64,000 nt of DNA. Origin: Eubacterium sp. 14-2 (GTDB taxonomy: Bacteria; Bacillota; Clostridia; Lachnospirales; Lachnospiraceae). The notes beneath the pieces were generated by a model. That model was not told where the DNA came from, did no database searches, and saw nothing but the letters and a program-made list of their open reading frames with translations. The stretch's first letter is position 1; every line of letters starts with the position of its first letter. The stretch spans positions 882,796 through 946,795 of the forward strand of contig NZ_KE159568.1 of assembly GCF_000403845.2 (NCBI RefSeq), in the 5' to 3' direction. This document shows, piece by piece, positions 52,377 to 61,816 of this stretch. The position numbers were made by a program, and so were the translations under genes.

Positions 52377-52754
52377 CTATTTTCCCCCTCTGTTTTTAAT
52401 ATCTTTTATCTTTATTTCTGCAGCCCATTGCCCTGCAAAAGTAAAAAATAACGCCAGTATCAATAATACATTTGTATCCAGTACATCCATAATTTTTTTC
52501 AGAAAACTGAAATCTTTAAGATTTGGAATTAATACGACCACCAGTAATGCCATCATTTGGAGAACAAATGAAATGATCTCTGCAATTTTATTTGTTTCTG
52601 CAAAGGTATCCACCGCCAATGCTACACTGAATATCAGCGCAGCCAAAGTAAATGAAAAATTACTCGCATCTGTGATTTCAACCACGCCCAACATATACAG
52701 AAACAACATGATGATCAATACAATCATCATTGACAATCTATATTTATTATCCAT
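52377..52754 (-). CDS. Small four-helix membrane protein, unrecognised
   Basis: This 125-residue protein has four predicted hydrophobic helices (about 8-25, 32-49, 58-77 and 94-113) with short loops and a basic tail. It is AT-rich. It is translated immediately ahead of 51284-52375, suggesting a membrane partner. No catalytic motif is visible. Confidence 0.65.
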   Translation of the reverse strand: MDNKYRLSMMIVLIIMLFLYMLGVVEITDASNFSFTLAALIFSVALAVDTFAETNKIAEIISFVLQMMALLVVVLIPNLKDFSFLKKIMDVLDTNVLLILALFFTFAGQWAAEIKIKDIKNRGGK

Positions 52755-52862
52755 TCCTTTTATCTCTCCTCAATCCTGCCTGCTTTTCTACTCTGCATTT
52801 AAATTTATGTTCCACCTGTTTCCATTATAATACTGCCCTCCTGCTTCTTCAATCTTTTTCCT

Positions 52863-53012
52863 TCAGGTCTTTATGCCCCTGCAACAAAATACCTCCAACT
52901 CCCAATTAAGAGCCGGAGGGTACTTCATAAACAGAGAAAAACTGTTTATCACCGGAACAGATCTGCCGCTTGTCCCAACGGCTCTCCTGTTCCTTGGATT
53001 GGGATATTTCAT
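52863..53012 (-). other. Short frame with internal terminator-like hairpin
   Basis: Behind AGAAAGGAGGG lies an ATG at 53012 opening 49 codons (MKYPNPRNRRAVGTSGRS at the start). The distal part contains a 10-pair stem (52892-52901 with 52910-52919, two G-U pairs) followed on the minus strand by a T-rich run, like a terminator. It may be the tail of a lost gene plus its terminator, or a small gene. It lies inside the 52755-53596 gap; 53340-53535 shows nothing. Confidence 0.25.
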
Positions 53013-53126
53013 CTTCTATTGCCCTCCTTTCTGCTGAATACGTTTGAGTTCAGTTGCCTGATAAATTCGCATGAACAGGGACACGAACAACCGGATTCTG
53101 AAAAAACTGAATACAGGAGGTCATAA

Positions 53127-53340
53127 ATGAAAAAAACGCCAGAAAAAAATCCATGACGATACCAACGGTCCTGGCTATGTTTTTGCAGGGTGATTACTAC
53201 ATTCCCGCCCTGCGGCTGGCGGAGGAATCCCGCCTATCGGGCATTAGGGAGTTTTCAGGTGTGGGTAAGAGGACAAGGACAGGAAAGGGCAGACACTTTG
53301 ACGGAGCGGCTGCCTTTTTGGGGGTTATTTACAGGTGAAA
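53127..53340 (+). pseudogene. Remnant of a TnpV-type transposon protein
   Basis: MKKTPEKNP at 53127 follows an AGGAGG site and stops at once. Nearby frames contain the TnpV signature in pieces: DDTNGPGYVF, then GDYYIPALRLAEESR, then GQGQERADTLTERL. TnpV proteins are small companions of Clostridia mobile elements, about 110-130 residues. Here several frameshifts and an internal deletion leave a scar. It marks earlier mobile-element activity next to the unknown cassette. Confidence 0.55.
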
Positions 53341-53535
53341 TTTATAAAAGTTCCATATTTATGGATTTATTGGTAAAAATATAGAAAATATAAAATCAGC
53401 CGAATTACATTTTATAAGCGTTATAACGATAAACATACTCTGACAGAAGATATCTTTTTGCCGGTTTTCTCTGTTTTGAAATGCCGGGATTCATAAATAA
53501 AAACCATATACAAAAAACACCTTTTCCCGATTCAA

Positions 53536-53566
53536 AAGCCAGTGCAAAATCCCTCTGCACTGGCTT
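53536..53566 (-). terminator. Terminator of spoVG
   Basis: The stem aagccagtgc (53536-53545) pairs with gcactggctt (53557-53566), followed in the minus direction by TTGAATC and T-rich sequence. It lies about 30 bases behind the spoVG stop. Confidence 0.75.
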
Positions 53567-53596
53567 CCACTGTTACATTTCATAATTAATTTCGGT

Positions 53597-53866
53597 CTAT
53601 GCTTCCACAGCTTCCATTTCCGTCCGGTACTTATCAAGTATAATCTGCTGTATGGTCTCTCTGGTCTGAGAATTGATGGGATGGGCAATATCCCGGTATT
53701 CACCGTCTGCTGCCTTCCTGCTGGGCATTGCAATAAACAGGCCCTTCTCTCCTTCAATCACTTTAATATCATGTACCACAAATTCCTCGTCAATAGTTAT
53801 GGAAACTACCGCCCGCATCTTTCCTTCCTTCTCTACCTTGCGGATTCTCACATCTGTAATCTGCAT
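53597..53866 (-). CDS. spoVG: Septation/sporulation regulator SpoVG
   Basis: This 89-residue protein has the SpoVG fold and signature: [60 protein letters not shown]. It binds nucleic acid and modulates sporulation, division and envelope genes. It lies next to sugar-nucleotide pyrophosphorylase genes, as spoVG lies next to gcaD/glmU in Bacillus. Confidence 0.97.
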   Translation of the reverse strand: MQITDVRIRKVEKEGKMRAVVSITIDEEFVVHDIKVIEGEKGLFIAMPSRKAADGEYRDIAHPINSQTRETIQQIILDKYRTEMEAVEA

Positions 53867-53904
53867 AAATCTCCTGCCCCCTTCATATGCTATCCAACCA
53901 TGGG

Positions 53905-55020
53905 TCAGATAACATACCTTTCGTTGTGTTCATATACTACCTTGATTCCGTCGCCGCCGCTGAAATAAGTATTGGCGCGCAGTGTATCGCGGCTTTCTAC
54001 AATACAGTTCTCAATATGTGTATTATCTCCGATATATACGTCATTCAGAATAATCGAATTCTTGATAACACAGTTCTTTCCTACAAAGGCTTTCTTAAAC
54101 AGGATTGAATTCTCCACCTTGCTGTTGATAATGCACCCGCTGGAAATCAGGCTGTTGCGCACATCAGAGCCCACGTTGTACTTAGCCGGCGGAAGATCAT
54201 CAATTTTAGAATAAATCTTGGGTTCATTCCTGAAATATCTCCGGACTTCCGGCTTCAGGAAATCCATATTGGTCTTATAGTAAGATTCCACCGTAGCAAT
54301 ATTGCTCCAGTATTCTTCCATTTTATAACCGTAAATACGCTTCATATTCTTATACCGGATTAAAATATCCGTTACGAAATCATGACGGTTCTCCTCGGCG
54401 CAGCGCTCCAGCATCTCAATCAGCTGTCTTCTGCGGATAACATAAATTCCAGCAGAAATAGTATTAGACTGGGCAACCATGGGTTTTTCTTCAAACTCCA
54501 CAATTCTGGAATCCTCATTCATGCGTACCACACCGAAGCGGCTTACATCATCCCCCACCGGCATGTCCTTGCATACAATGGTGATATCTGCCTTCTTCTC
54601 AATGTGGTACTCCAGAATTCTGTTGTAGTCTATTTTGTACACACAGTCCCCTGCCGCAATAATCACATAAGGTTCATGACTTCTCTTCAGAAAATCCAGG
54701 TTCCGGTACATGGCGTCTGCGGTTCCCCGATACCACCATGCGTTGTCGGAGGTGACCGTAGGATTGAATACATACAGGCCGCCCTGTTTCCGTCCAAAAT
54801 CCCACCATTTGGAAGAACTTAAATGCTCATTCAGACTTCTGGCATTGTACTGGGTAAGTACAGCCACCTTCTGAATATGGGAATTGCTCATATTACTGAG
54901 GGCAAAATCAATACACCGGTAACTTCCGCCCACCGGCATGGCTGCAATGGCTCTCTTGTTGGAAAGCTCCTGCATCTTACTGTTATTTCCACCTGCTAAT
55001 ATAATCCCTAATGCCTTCAT
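53905..55020 (-). CDS. glgD: Glucose-1-phosphate adenylyltransferase subunit GlgD
   Basis: This is a 371-residue ADP-glucose pyrophosphorylase-like protein. The nucleotide loop is altered: [20 protein letters not shown] instead of GGxGxRL...KPA, as known for non-catalytic regulatory GlgD subunits. The central domain retains [20 protein letters not shown]. The C-terminal left-handed beta-helix is present ([20 protein letters not shown]). It forms a heteromer with GlgC and raises its activity. Its ATG overlaps the glgC stop (ATGA, 4 bases). Confidence 0.94.
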   Translation of the reverse strand: MKALGIILAGGNNSKMQELSNKRAIAAMPVGGSYRCIDFALSNMSNSHIQKVAVLTQYNARSLNEHLSSSKWWDFGRKQGGLYVFNPTVTSDNAWWYRGTADAMYRNLDFLKRSHEPYVIIAAGDCVYKIDYNRILEYHIEKKADITIVCKDMPVGDDVSRFGVVRMNEDSRIVEFEEKPMVAQSNTISAGIYVIRRRQLIEMLERCAEENRHDFVTDILIRYKNMKRIYGYKMEEYWSNIATVESYYKTNMDFLKPEVRRYFRNEPKIYSKIDDLPPAKYNVGSDVRNSLISSGCIINSKVENSILFKKAFVGKNCVIKNSIILNDVYIGDNTHIENCIVESRDTLRANTYFSGGDGIKVVYEHNERYVI

Positions 55021-56291
55021 ACTATGTCACCTGCCTTAATGATAGATTCTCCGCTTGCCAGAATGCCATTGGGGTAGTCTTCTGCTGCTGTCTCACCGGA
55101 TACCGCCGTATTCTTTCCTATCTTAACGCCTGACGGAATCACGGAATTCTCTCCAATTGTCACAAGGCCGAAAGCATAAACACTGCTGTTTAACTTATTC
55201 TCAACCTCATCTCCTATGCCAAGTTCCACGTTATTGCCGATTGTTACGTTTTCCGCAATGATGGATTTGGTTACGGTAACATTATCACCGATCACGGTTC
55301 CTTCCATAATAATGGAGTCCCGTATTACAGAATTCTTACCTACAATAACCCCCGGCCCAATCACCGAGCCGTAAATCTGACCGTTGATTTCACAGCCTTC
55401 CCCGATAATACAGCGTTCTGTCACAGCCTCCGGTGAAATGTACTGAGGCTCTATCACCTCAGTCTTCGTATAAATCTTCCAGTATTCCTCATACAGGTTG
55501 AATTCCGGAATCAGGTCAATCAGTTCCATATTGGCCTCCCAGTAGGAACCAAGGGTTCCCACATCCTTCCAGTATCCGTTATACTCATAGGCAAACAGAC
55601 GTCTGCCGTTTTCCCTGCAGTAAGGAATGATATGTTTGCCGAAATCACAGTTACTCTGTTCCGACATGGTAATCAGCGCTTCCTTTAACACACTCCAGGT
55701 AAAAATATAAATGCCCATCGAGGCCAGATTGCTTCTGGGATTCGCCGGTTTCTCTTCAAACTCCTGAATCTGTTTGTTCTCATCGGTAATTACCAGTCCA
55801 AATCGGCTTGCCTCCTCCCATGGTACCGGCATGGCAGCAATCGTGACATCTGCATTATTCTCTTTATGGAAATCAAGCATCACTTCATAATTCATCTTAT
55901 AAATGTGATCTCCTGAGAGAATCAGTACATATTCCGGGTGATAGCTTTCAATATAATTTAAATTCTGGTAAATTGCATTGGCAGTACCTGTATACCATTC
56001 ACTGTTATCGCTCTTTTCATAAGGAGGCAATACGGTGACTCCGCCATGATTGCGATCCAAATCCCACGGAATTCCAATTCCTATATGAGCATTTAACCGC
56101 AATGGCTGGTACTGCGTTAATACCCCTACGGTGTCTATCCCGGAGTTCACACAGTTACTCAACGGAAAATCAATAATTCGGTACTTGCCGCCAAATGCTA
56201 CCGCAGGTTTTGCGACTTCAGAAGTCAGTACTCCCAGACGACTTCCCTGTCCTCCAGCCAAGAGCATGGCAATCATTTCTTTACGAATCAT
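55017..56291 (-). CDS. glgC: Glucose-1-phosphate adenylyltransferase GlgC
   Basis: This protein has about 424 residues from the ATG at 56291 (GAGAGGTGAGAGAC site); a GTG three codons earlier overlaps the site. The catalytic motif is [20 protein letters not shown] with [15 protein letters not shown], then [32 protein letters not shown] and [20 protein letters not shown]. The C-terminal beta-helix is present. It makes ADP-glucose from glucose-1-P and ATP, the committed step of glycogen synthesis. Glycogen synthase is not in the window. Confidence 0.96.
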   Translation of the reverse strand: MIRKEMIAMLLAGGQGSRLGVLTSEVAKPAVAFGGKYRIIDFPLSNCVNSGIDTVGVLTQYQPLRLNAHIGIGIPWDLDRNHGGVTVLPPYEKSDNSEWYTGTANAIYQNLNYIESYHPEYVLILSGDHIYKMNYEVMLDFHKENNADVTIAAMPVPWEEASRFGLVITDENKQIQEFEEKPANPRSNLASMGIYIFTWSVLKEALITMSEQSNCDFGKHIIPYCRENGRRLFAYEYNGYWKDVGTLGSYWEANMELIDLIPEFNLYEEYWKIYTKTEVIEPQYISPEAVTERCIIGEGCEINGQIYGSVIGPGVIVGKNSVIRDSIIMEGTVIGDNVTVTKSIIAENVTIGNNVELGIGDEVENKLNSSVYAFGLVTIGENSVIPSGVKIGKNTAVSGETAAEDYPNGILASGESIIKAGDIV

Positions 56292-56335
56292 GTCTCTCAC
56301 CTCTCGTCAATTAATTTCTTGTTTCCTGTAGACCA

Positions 56336-56344
56336 ATTATATCA
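56336..56344 (-). promoter_or_regulatory. Extended -10 promoter for glgCD
   Basis: On the minus strand, TGATATAAT gives a TATAAT -10 (56336-56341) with the extended TG at 56343-56344, about 45 bases upstream of the glgC start. No good -35 is present at 17 bases. Confidence 0.55.
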
Positions 56345-56478
56345 CAAAAGAATCTTTTAGTACACATATTTCACAATTTTTTTCGTGAAAAATAGATTTA
56401 TTTGTCATTTCATACAATATTTACCCCTATTCTTCCAGAGACTGCCATGATTTTCCTCCCAAACCTCCGCATTTTCAA

Positions 56479-56507
56479 TTTGCAAAATGCCTTATATTGG
56501 TATAGAA
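56479..56507 (+). promoter_or_regulatory. Promoter of murC
   Basis: The -35 TTGCAA (56479-56484), a 17-base spacer and -10 TAGAAT (56502-56507) lie about 40 bases upstream of the murC ATG. Confidence 0.65.
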
Positions 56508-56547
56508 TAAAAATGATTAATTTAAAGAGAGCGGCAGGTAGAAAAAT

Positions 56548-57930
56548 ATGTATAAAATCAACTTCAAAAAACCAATTCATCTTCATTTTATCGGTATCGG
56601 AGGCATCAGCATGAGCGGCCTTGCCGAAATCCTGTTAAAAGAAAATTTCCGCATTTCCGGCTCCGATGCCAGAACTTCAGAACTCACAGAGAAACTGGAA
56701 ACAATGGGCGCTGAAATTTTCCTGGGCCAGCGGGCCTCCAACATAAAAGAAGGCATTGACGCAGTAGTATACACCGCGGCCATCCATCCGGACAATCCGG
56801 AATTAAAAGCTGCTGTAGAGCAGCAGCTCCCCACTCTCACCAGAGCAGAACTCCTGGGCCAGATCATGGACAATTATCGGCAGTCCATTGCCGTGTCCGG
56901 AACCCACGGCAAAACCACCACTACCTCCATGATTACCCAGATTCTTCTGGAAGCCTGCGCAGACCCCACTGTATCCGTGGGCGGCATCCTGAACTCCATT
57001 CAGGGAAATATCCGTGTGGGCCAGTCAGATATATTTCTGACGGAAGCATGTGAATATACCAACAGCTTCCTGAACTTTTACCCCAGATATGCCCTCATAT
57101 TAAATATAGAAGAAGATCATCTGGATTTCTTCAAAGATCTTGATGATATACGCAGTTCTTTTCAGCAGTTTGCAAAAAATGTGTCTCCGGAAGGCACCCT
57201 GATTATTAATGGAGAAATTGACGGTATTCCGGAACTCACGGAAGGACTCCCCTGCAAAATTACCACTTATGGACTGGCTCCCTCTGATTCATATTATGCT
57301 GATCATATCGTTTTTAACACTCAGGGATGCGCAGACTTTACTTTAATGCACGAAAATAAGGCTGTTGGCCCCATTTCCCTGAACGTCCCCGGCATTCACA
57401 ATGTCAGCAACGCTCTGGCAGCCTGCGGACTGGCACTGGAACTTGGTATTTCTCTGGAACACATTCAGTCTGCCCTGTCCGGTTTTAAAGGCCCTGAGCG
57501 GCGGTTTGAATACAAGGGAACCCTTGGCGGCGGCATTACCATTATCGACGATTATGCCCATCATCCGGCAGAAATCACCGCCACTCTGACGGCAGCCAGA
57601 AATTATGGGAACCACCGCATCATATGTGTGTTCCAGCCCCATACCTATACCCGGACCAGAGCGTTCATGGAGGAATTTGCCGCTTCCCTTTCCATGGCGG
57701 ATCTGGTTGTGCTGGCAGATATTTATGCGGCCCGTGAAACGGATACCCTGGGCATCAGCTCCCGAAACCTTCAGGAAAAGTTACAAAATCTTGGAAAAGA
57801 ATGTTACTATTTTTCCTCTTTTGACGAAATTGAAAACTTTTTATTAAATAAATGTATAAACGGTGATTTGTTGATAACTATGGGCGCCGGAGATATTGTG
57901 CAAGTAGGAGAACACCTGCTTGGGAAATAG
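56548..57930 (+). CDS. murC: UDP-N-acetylmuramate-L-alanine ligase
   Basis: MurC has 460 residues and adds the first amino acid of the peptidoglycan stem peptide. The N-terminal Rossmann domain is HFIGIGGISMSGLAEILLKE, the ATP-binding P-loop is VSGTHGKTTTTSMITQILLE (about 108-127), and NIEEDHLDF, GIHNVSNALAACGLA, IDDYAHHPAEI and VFQPHTYTRTRAF follow. Length is typical. It is a single gene ending in a terminator and DnaA-box region. Confidence 0.97.
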   Translation: MYKINFKKPIHLHFIGIGGISMSGLAEILLKENFRISGSDARTSELTEKLETMGAEIFLGQRASNIKEGIDAVVYTAAIHPDNPELKAAVEQQLPTLTRAELLGQIMDNYRQSIAVSGTHGKTTTTSMITQILLEACADPTVSVGGILNSIQGNIRVGQSDIFLTEACEYTNSFLNFYPRYALILNIEEDHLDFFKDLDDIRSSFQQFAKNVSPEGTLIINGEIDGIPELTEGLPCKITTYGLAPSDSYYADHIVFNTQGCADFTLMHENKAVGPISLNVPGIHNVSNALAACGLALELGISLEHIQSALSGFKGPERRFEYKGTLGGGITIIDDYAHHPAEITATLTAARNYGNHRIICVFQPHTYTRTRAFMEEFAASLSMADLVVLADIYAARETDTLGISSRNLQEKLQNLGKECYYFSSFDEIENFLLNKCINGDLLITMGAGDIVQVGEHLLGK

Positions 57931-57941
57931 TTATCCACATT

Positions 57942-57990
57942 ATCCACATTCAAACTGGATAACTTTTTCCAATTTGGATGTGGATTTTTA
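57942..57990 (+). terminator. Terminator of murC, overlapping DnaA boxes
   Basis: The arm atccacattcaaa (57942-57954) pairs with tttggatgtggat (57973-57985), one G-U pair, followed by TTTTT. The left arm is the second DnaA box itself. Confidence 0.65.
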
Positions 57991-58178
57991 AGTTTACATA
58001 ACACAATAATCCCCTTTTGAAAGATTTCCGGGTTTTTCCGGCTTTTGGAGATTTTCCTCTGTTACCATAAGATTTTCCGGTCCGTTTATCCACATTGTCC
58101 ACCCTTTCCACATTTCCTCAATCCCTTGATTTTACTGGGTTTTCAGGAAAAATTTTGCTTCTCATTTTGATTTTTATG

Positions 58179-58187
58179 TGCTATACT
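58179..58187 (+). promoter_or_regulatory. Extended -10 promoter of the dnaD-dnaC-prs group
   Basis: TGCTATACT combines TG (58179-58180) with -10 TATACT (58182-58187), about 75 bases ahead of the DnaD gene. A DnaA-like 9-mer (58189-58197) covers the expected transcription start, so DnaA could repress here. Confidence 0.5.
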
Positions 58188-58263
58188 TGAATCCACATTA
58201 AGAGATTTCGCATTACGAATTATGTGATTCAGATTATGGAAGGAAATTCACCTGGAGGATATT

Positions 58264-59376
58264 ATGGCAAACATTACATTAGGCAAAGACAACAATCATT
58301 CTACAACGGAAATTCCCAACCGCTTCATTGACGAATACATGGCCGGCGCCAACGGAGAATTTGTAAAAATTTACTTATATCTGCTCCGCTGCATGAACGC
58401 GCCGGGATGCAGTTTTTCCATTTCCGCAACTGCGGACAGGTTCGACCACACGGAGAAAGATATTCAGCGGGCTTTAAAATACTGGGAAAAAATGAATTTG
58501 CTGCGGCTGGAATACGGTGAGGACAGGTCTATTTCCGGTATCTATTTTCTGGATTCTGACGCGGCCTCCCCAAAAAATGATGCAGTTCCCCTGAAAAAAG
58601 CGGATACTCCTGTGATAAAAAATCCCCGGCCGGAGGAATACGGCTGTGAAAACAGGAAAGCAGCCTGCGGGAATTCTGCCTCTCTGCCTCAGAAACCTTC
58701 TTATACTGCAGACCACTTGGCGGCCTTTCAGGAAAAGGAAGAAGTCCGGGAACTTTTATTTGTGGCGGAAAGTTATCTGGGCAGGCCCCTGACCTCCACT
58801 GACATCCAGACTCTGCTCTACTGGTACGACGGTCTTGGACATTCCACAGATTTAATTGTCTATCTTCTGGAATACTGTATCGCAGGCGGCCATTCCAGCC
58901 TGCATTATATGGAAAAGATTGCTTTAAGCTGGAAAGATTCCGGTATTACAACCGTAACCCAGGCAAAACAGAACGTCAATACCCACAGCCAGCTTCATTA
59001 CGCAGTTCTGAAATCCCTGGGAATTCAGGGACGGAACCTGATTCCTGCAGAATCCGCCTATCTGGAAACCTGGAGCAAAGAACTGGGATTCAGCCAGGAT
59101 ATGATTACTGAAGCCTGCAGCCGCACGATTCTGACGATACATCAGCCTAATTTTGAATACACAGACCGTATTCTGAGAAACTGGCACAGACAGAACATTC
59201 GTACTGCCGCTGACATCCGGAAAGCCGACGCTTCTTTCCAGGCTGCAAAAACCGCAGAAAAATCTGCCCGGTCTGCTTCTGTACGGACAGCCGCTGCAAA
59301 CCGGTTCAACAGTTTTCCTCAGCGCACCTATAATCTGGAACAGCTGGAAGCAGAGCTGTTAAACAGTGCACACTGA
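58264..59376 (+). CDS. DnaD-domain replication protein
   Basis: This 370-residue protein starts behind GGAGG. The N-terminal winged-helix part (residues 10-100, FIDEYMAGANGEFVKIYLYL) decides primosome-type contacts. A disordered linker follows, then the C-terminal DnaD-like domain (about 160-245) with LYWYDGLGHSTDLIVYLLEY and the YMEKIALSWKDSGI signature (YxxxIxxxW). A second copy of that pattern (YTDRILRNWHRQNIRTAADI) follows at about 300. DnaD/DnaB-type proteins remodel DNA and load the helicase at origins. It lies just upstream of the helicase loader gene, on the same strand. Confidence 0.88.
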   Translation: MANITLGKDNNHSTTEIPNRFIDEYMAGANGEFVKIYLYLLRCMNAPGCSFSISATADRFDHTEKDIQRALKYWEKMNLLRLEYGEDRSISGIYFLDSDAASPKNDAVPLKKADTPVIKNPRPEEYGCENRKAACGNSASLPQKPSYTADHLAAFQEKEEVRELLFVAESYLGRPLTSTDIQTLLYWYDGLGHSTDLIVYLLEYCIAGGHSSLHYMEKIALSWKDSGITTVTQAKQNVNTHSQLHYAVLKSLGIQGRNLIPAESAYLETWSKELGFSQDMITEACSRTILTIHQPNFEYTDRILRNWHRQNIRTAADIRKADASFQAAKTAEKSARSASVRTAAANRFNSFPQRTYNLEQLEAELLNSAH

Positions 59377-59511
59377 GAGACCTGTTTGCCCCAGGCCGCC
59401 GTCACAGCAGTTCACACCCTCTGAAGGATGCACAGCTGCAGACATTATTACATATACCATGAAGGTAATACCCCTGGCTTTCGTATGATACACACCCTGA
59501 AGGAGGCTTCC

Positions 59512-60513
59512 ATGGCTTTAAGCAATACACAGTACAACATCTTAATCCGGCGTTATGAGGCCAGGCAACTGGAAAACCGCCATATTGTAATGGAACGGAT
59601 GGACATGCTCTACCGCCGGTTTCCCAGATTTGCAGAAATCGACAAAACCATTTCTTCCGTTTCTGTGGCACAGGCGCGAAAACTGATGGACGGGGATGAC
59701 CAGGCCCTTTCCCGCCTGAAAAAAACCATTGCGGACCTCACTGCCGAGAAAAAGCAGATACTGACAGACCATGGATATCCCGCTGACTATTTCGAACCCC
59801 CGTACCAGTGCCCGGACTGTAAGGACACCGGATATATCGGCAGAGAAAAATGTCACTGTTTCCGACAGGCTTCCATAGATCTGGTCTACACCCAGTCCAA
59901 TCTGCGGCAGATTCTGGAACTGGAAAATTTTCAGAATTTTTCCTATGATTACTATTCAGATACTCAGAAAAATCCTTCCACCGGCCTGACCAGCCTTGCC
60001 ACTGCAAAGCAGGCAGTGGCTGTCTGTCTGGACTTTATTAAAGGATTTGACCTGGAATTCTGCAACCTGTTTTTCTATGGAGATACCGGTATTGGCAAGA
60101 CTTATCTGTCCAACTGTGTTGCAAAGGAGCTTTTGGACTCCGGACATTCGGTTATTTATTTTACCGCCTCCTCTCTGTTCCACATTTTTGAGAAAAATGT
60201 GTTCGGCAGAGAAACGGAGTACAGTGAAGACTATCGAAATATATTTGACTGCGATCTGCTGATTCTGGATGATCTGGGCACGGAGCTTTCCAATGCTTTT
60301 ACATCCTCTCAGTTATTCCTGTGTCTCAACGAGCGCATCCTGCGGCGGAAATCCACCATTATTTCCACCAACCTGAGTCTGAGTCAGTTAGTTGACACTT
60401 ACTCAGAGCGCACTTTTTCCAGAATTTCCAGCAGCTACACCATGATAAAGCTATTTGGAAACGATATACGTCTGCAGAAAAAACTGGGACAGGCCAGACC
60501 GGGCAGAACGTAA
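59512..60513 (+). CDS. Helicase loader DnaC/DnaI-type AAA+ ATPase
   Basis: This protein has 333 residues from the ATG at 59512 (GAAGGAGGCTTCC). The zinc-ribbon-like CPDCKDTGYIGREKCHC (about 102-118) is typical of DnaI/YqaM-like loaders. The AAA+ core has Walker A YGDTGIGKTYLS, Walker B LLILDDLGTEL, sensor STNLSL and TYSERTFSRI with the arginine finger. It loads the replicative helicase onto DNA with DnaD-type partners. It follows the DnaD gene by 135 bases with no terminator between them. Confidence 0.9.
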   Translation: MALSNTQYNILIRRYEARQLENRHIVMERMDMLYRRFPRFAEIDKTISSVSVAQARKLMDGDDQALSRLKKTIADLTAEKKQILTDHGYPADYFEPPYQCPDCKDTGYIGREKCHCFRQASIDLVYTQSNLRQILELENFQNFSYDYYSDTQKNPSTGLTSLATAKQAVAVCLDFIKGFDLEFCNLFFYGDTGIGKTYLSNCVAKELLDSGHSVIYFTASSLFHIFEKNVFGRETEYSEDYRNIFDCDLLILDDLGTELSNAFTSSQLFLCLNERILRRKSTIISTNLSLSQLVDTYSERTFSRISSSYTMIKLFGNDIRLQKKLGQARPGRT

Positions 60514-60605
60514 CCTGCAGTCTCCGTCCGAAACGGATCAGGACGCAGCCCAAACTCGAAGATACACATAAACATTTTCAATATATATTTATGGAGGACT
60601 TTACC

Positions 60606-61790
60606 ATGCAGCGTAACGAACGAAACTATGAAACTATCCCCACCGGCTCTCTGGGCGTGATTCCTCTGGAAAGCTGCCGGGAACTTGGAGAAATGGTAAA
60701 CCGCTACCTTGTACGGTTCCGTGCGGAACGGGAACACGAACATGAAAATGATATTGCCTTCCGGGGCTACCAGAGAGACACCTATCTGATGGAATGCCAC
60801 ACTCCCCGTTTCGGCAGCGGTGAAGCCAAAGGCGCTATCAGGCATTCTGTCCGTGGTTACGATTTGTTTCTTATGGTGGATGTGACAAATTACAGCCTTA
60901 CCTACACCGTATGCGGCCATGAAAACCATATGTCTCCCGACGACCACTATCAGGATCTGAAACGTATCATCGCCGCTGTAGGGGGAAAAGCCAGAAGAAT
61001 CACAGTCATCATGCCCTTCCTCTACGAGAGCCGCCAGCACAAACGCACCGGCAGGGAATCTCTGGACTGCGCCCTTGCCCTTCAGGAATTAATCAGCATG
61101 GGTGTGGATAATATTATCACCTTTGACGCCCACGACCCCCGCGTACAGAACGCCATCCCGCTCCACGGCTTTGAAACCGTACAGCCTGCTTACCAGTTTA
61201 TCAAAAGCATTCTCCGGGAAACCGATGATCTGCAGATTGACAGCGATCATATGATGGTTATCAGCCCGGATGAGGGAGGTACCAACCGTGCAGTATATCT
61301 GGCAAATGTGCTGGGTCTTGATATGGGAATGTTCTACAAACGCAGAGATTACAGCAAGATTGTGGACGGCCGCAATCCCATTGTAGCCCATGAATTTCTG
61401 GGATCTTCAGTGGCAGGAAAAGACGTGCTGATTATCGACGATATGATTTCCTCCGGCGACAGCATGATTGATGTCGCCACCGAACTGAAAAAACGACAGG
61501 CAAACCGTATTTTTGTAGTGGCTACCTTCGGTCTGTTTACCAATGGTCTGGAAAAATTCGACAAAGCAGTGGAAGAAGGTATCATTTATAAAGTGGTAAC
61601 CACCAATCTTACCTACCAGACACCGGAACTGTTAAGCAAACCCTACTACATTGACTGCGATATGAGCAAATACATTGCCTATATTATTGATACTCTGAAC
61701 CATGACACATCCATCAGTGATTTGCTGGATCCCTATGAGAGAATTGAATCTCTGGTGAAACGGTACAAAGCCGGAGAAAAAGTCAGATAA
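60606..61790 (+). CDS. prs: Ribose-phosphate pyrophosphokinase, long form
   Basis: This protein has about 394 residues from the ATG at 60606 (GGAGGACTTTACC). It makes PRPP from ribose-5-P and ATP. Conserved motifs are FLYESRQHKRTGRESLDCAL (ATP/flexible region, with the RQ pair), FDAHDPRVQNAIP, VISPDEGGTNRAVYLAN, FYKRRDYSKIV and the PRPP loop VLIIDDMISSGDSMIDVA. It is about 80 residues longer than the usual 315, with an extended N-terminus (HEHENDIAFRGYQRDTYLME) and a longer C-terminal helix region. It supplies PRPP to hpt and to nucleotide synthesis. It lies next to replication genes. Confidence 0.9.
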   Translation: MQRNERNYETIPTGSLGVIPLESCRELGEMVNRYLVRFRAEREHEHENDIAFRGYQRDTYLMECHTPRFGSGEAKGAIRHSVRGYDLFLMVDVTNYSLTYTVCGHENHMSPDDHYQDLKRIIAAVGGKARRITVIMPFLYESRQHKRTGRESLDCALALQELISMGVDNIITFDAHDPRVQNAIPLHGFETVQPAYQFIKSILRETDDLQIDSDHMMVISPDEGGTNRAVYLANVLGLDMGMFYKRRDYSKIVDGRNPIVAHEFLGSSVAGKDVLIIDDMISSGDSMIDVATELKKRQANRIFVVATFGLFTNGLEKFDKAVEEGIIYKVVTTNLTYQTPELLSKPYYIDCDMSKYIAYIIDTLNHDTSISDLLDPYERIESLVKRYKAGEKVR

Positions 61791-61816
61791 AAATTCAGAT
61801 AAAAAGAATGCGCTTC

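Larger units (their letters stand above)
57931..58197. promoter_or_regulatory. DnaA-box cluster
   Basis: Perfect boxes TTATCCACA lie at 57931-57939, 57940-57948 (directly abutting) and 58086-58094. The last is followed without gaps by TTGTCCACC (58095-58103) and CTTTCCACA (58104-58112). A related GAATCCACA lies at 58189-58197, and AAATCCACA is read on the minus strand near 57977-57985. This fills most of the 333-base gap between murC and the DnaD gene. It may be a DnaA-regulated promoter region, a titration site or part of an origin. Confidence 0.8.

Noticed and set aside
57931-58263. A complete oriC
   Set aside because: DnaA boxes are present, but no dnaA/dnaN genes and no obvious AT-rich 13-mer unwinding repeats, so only a box cluster is claimed.
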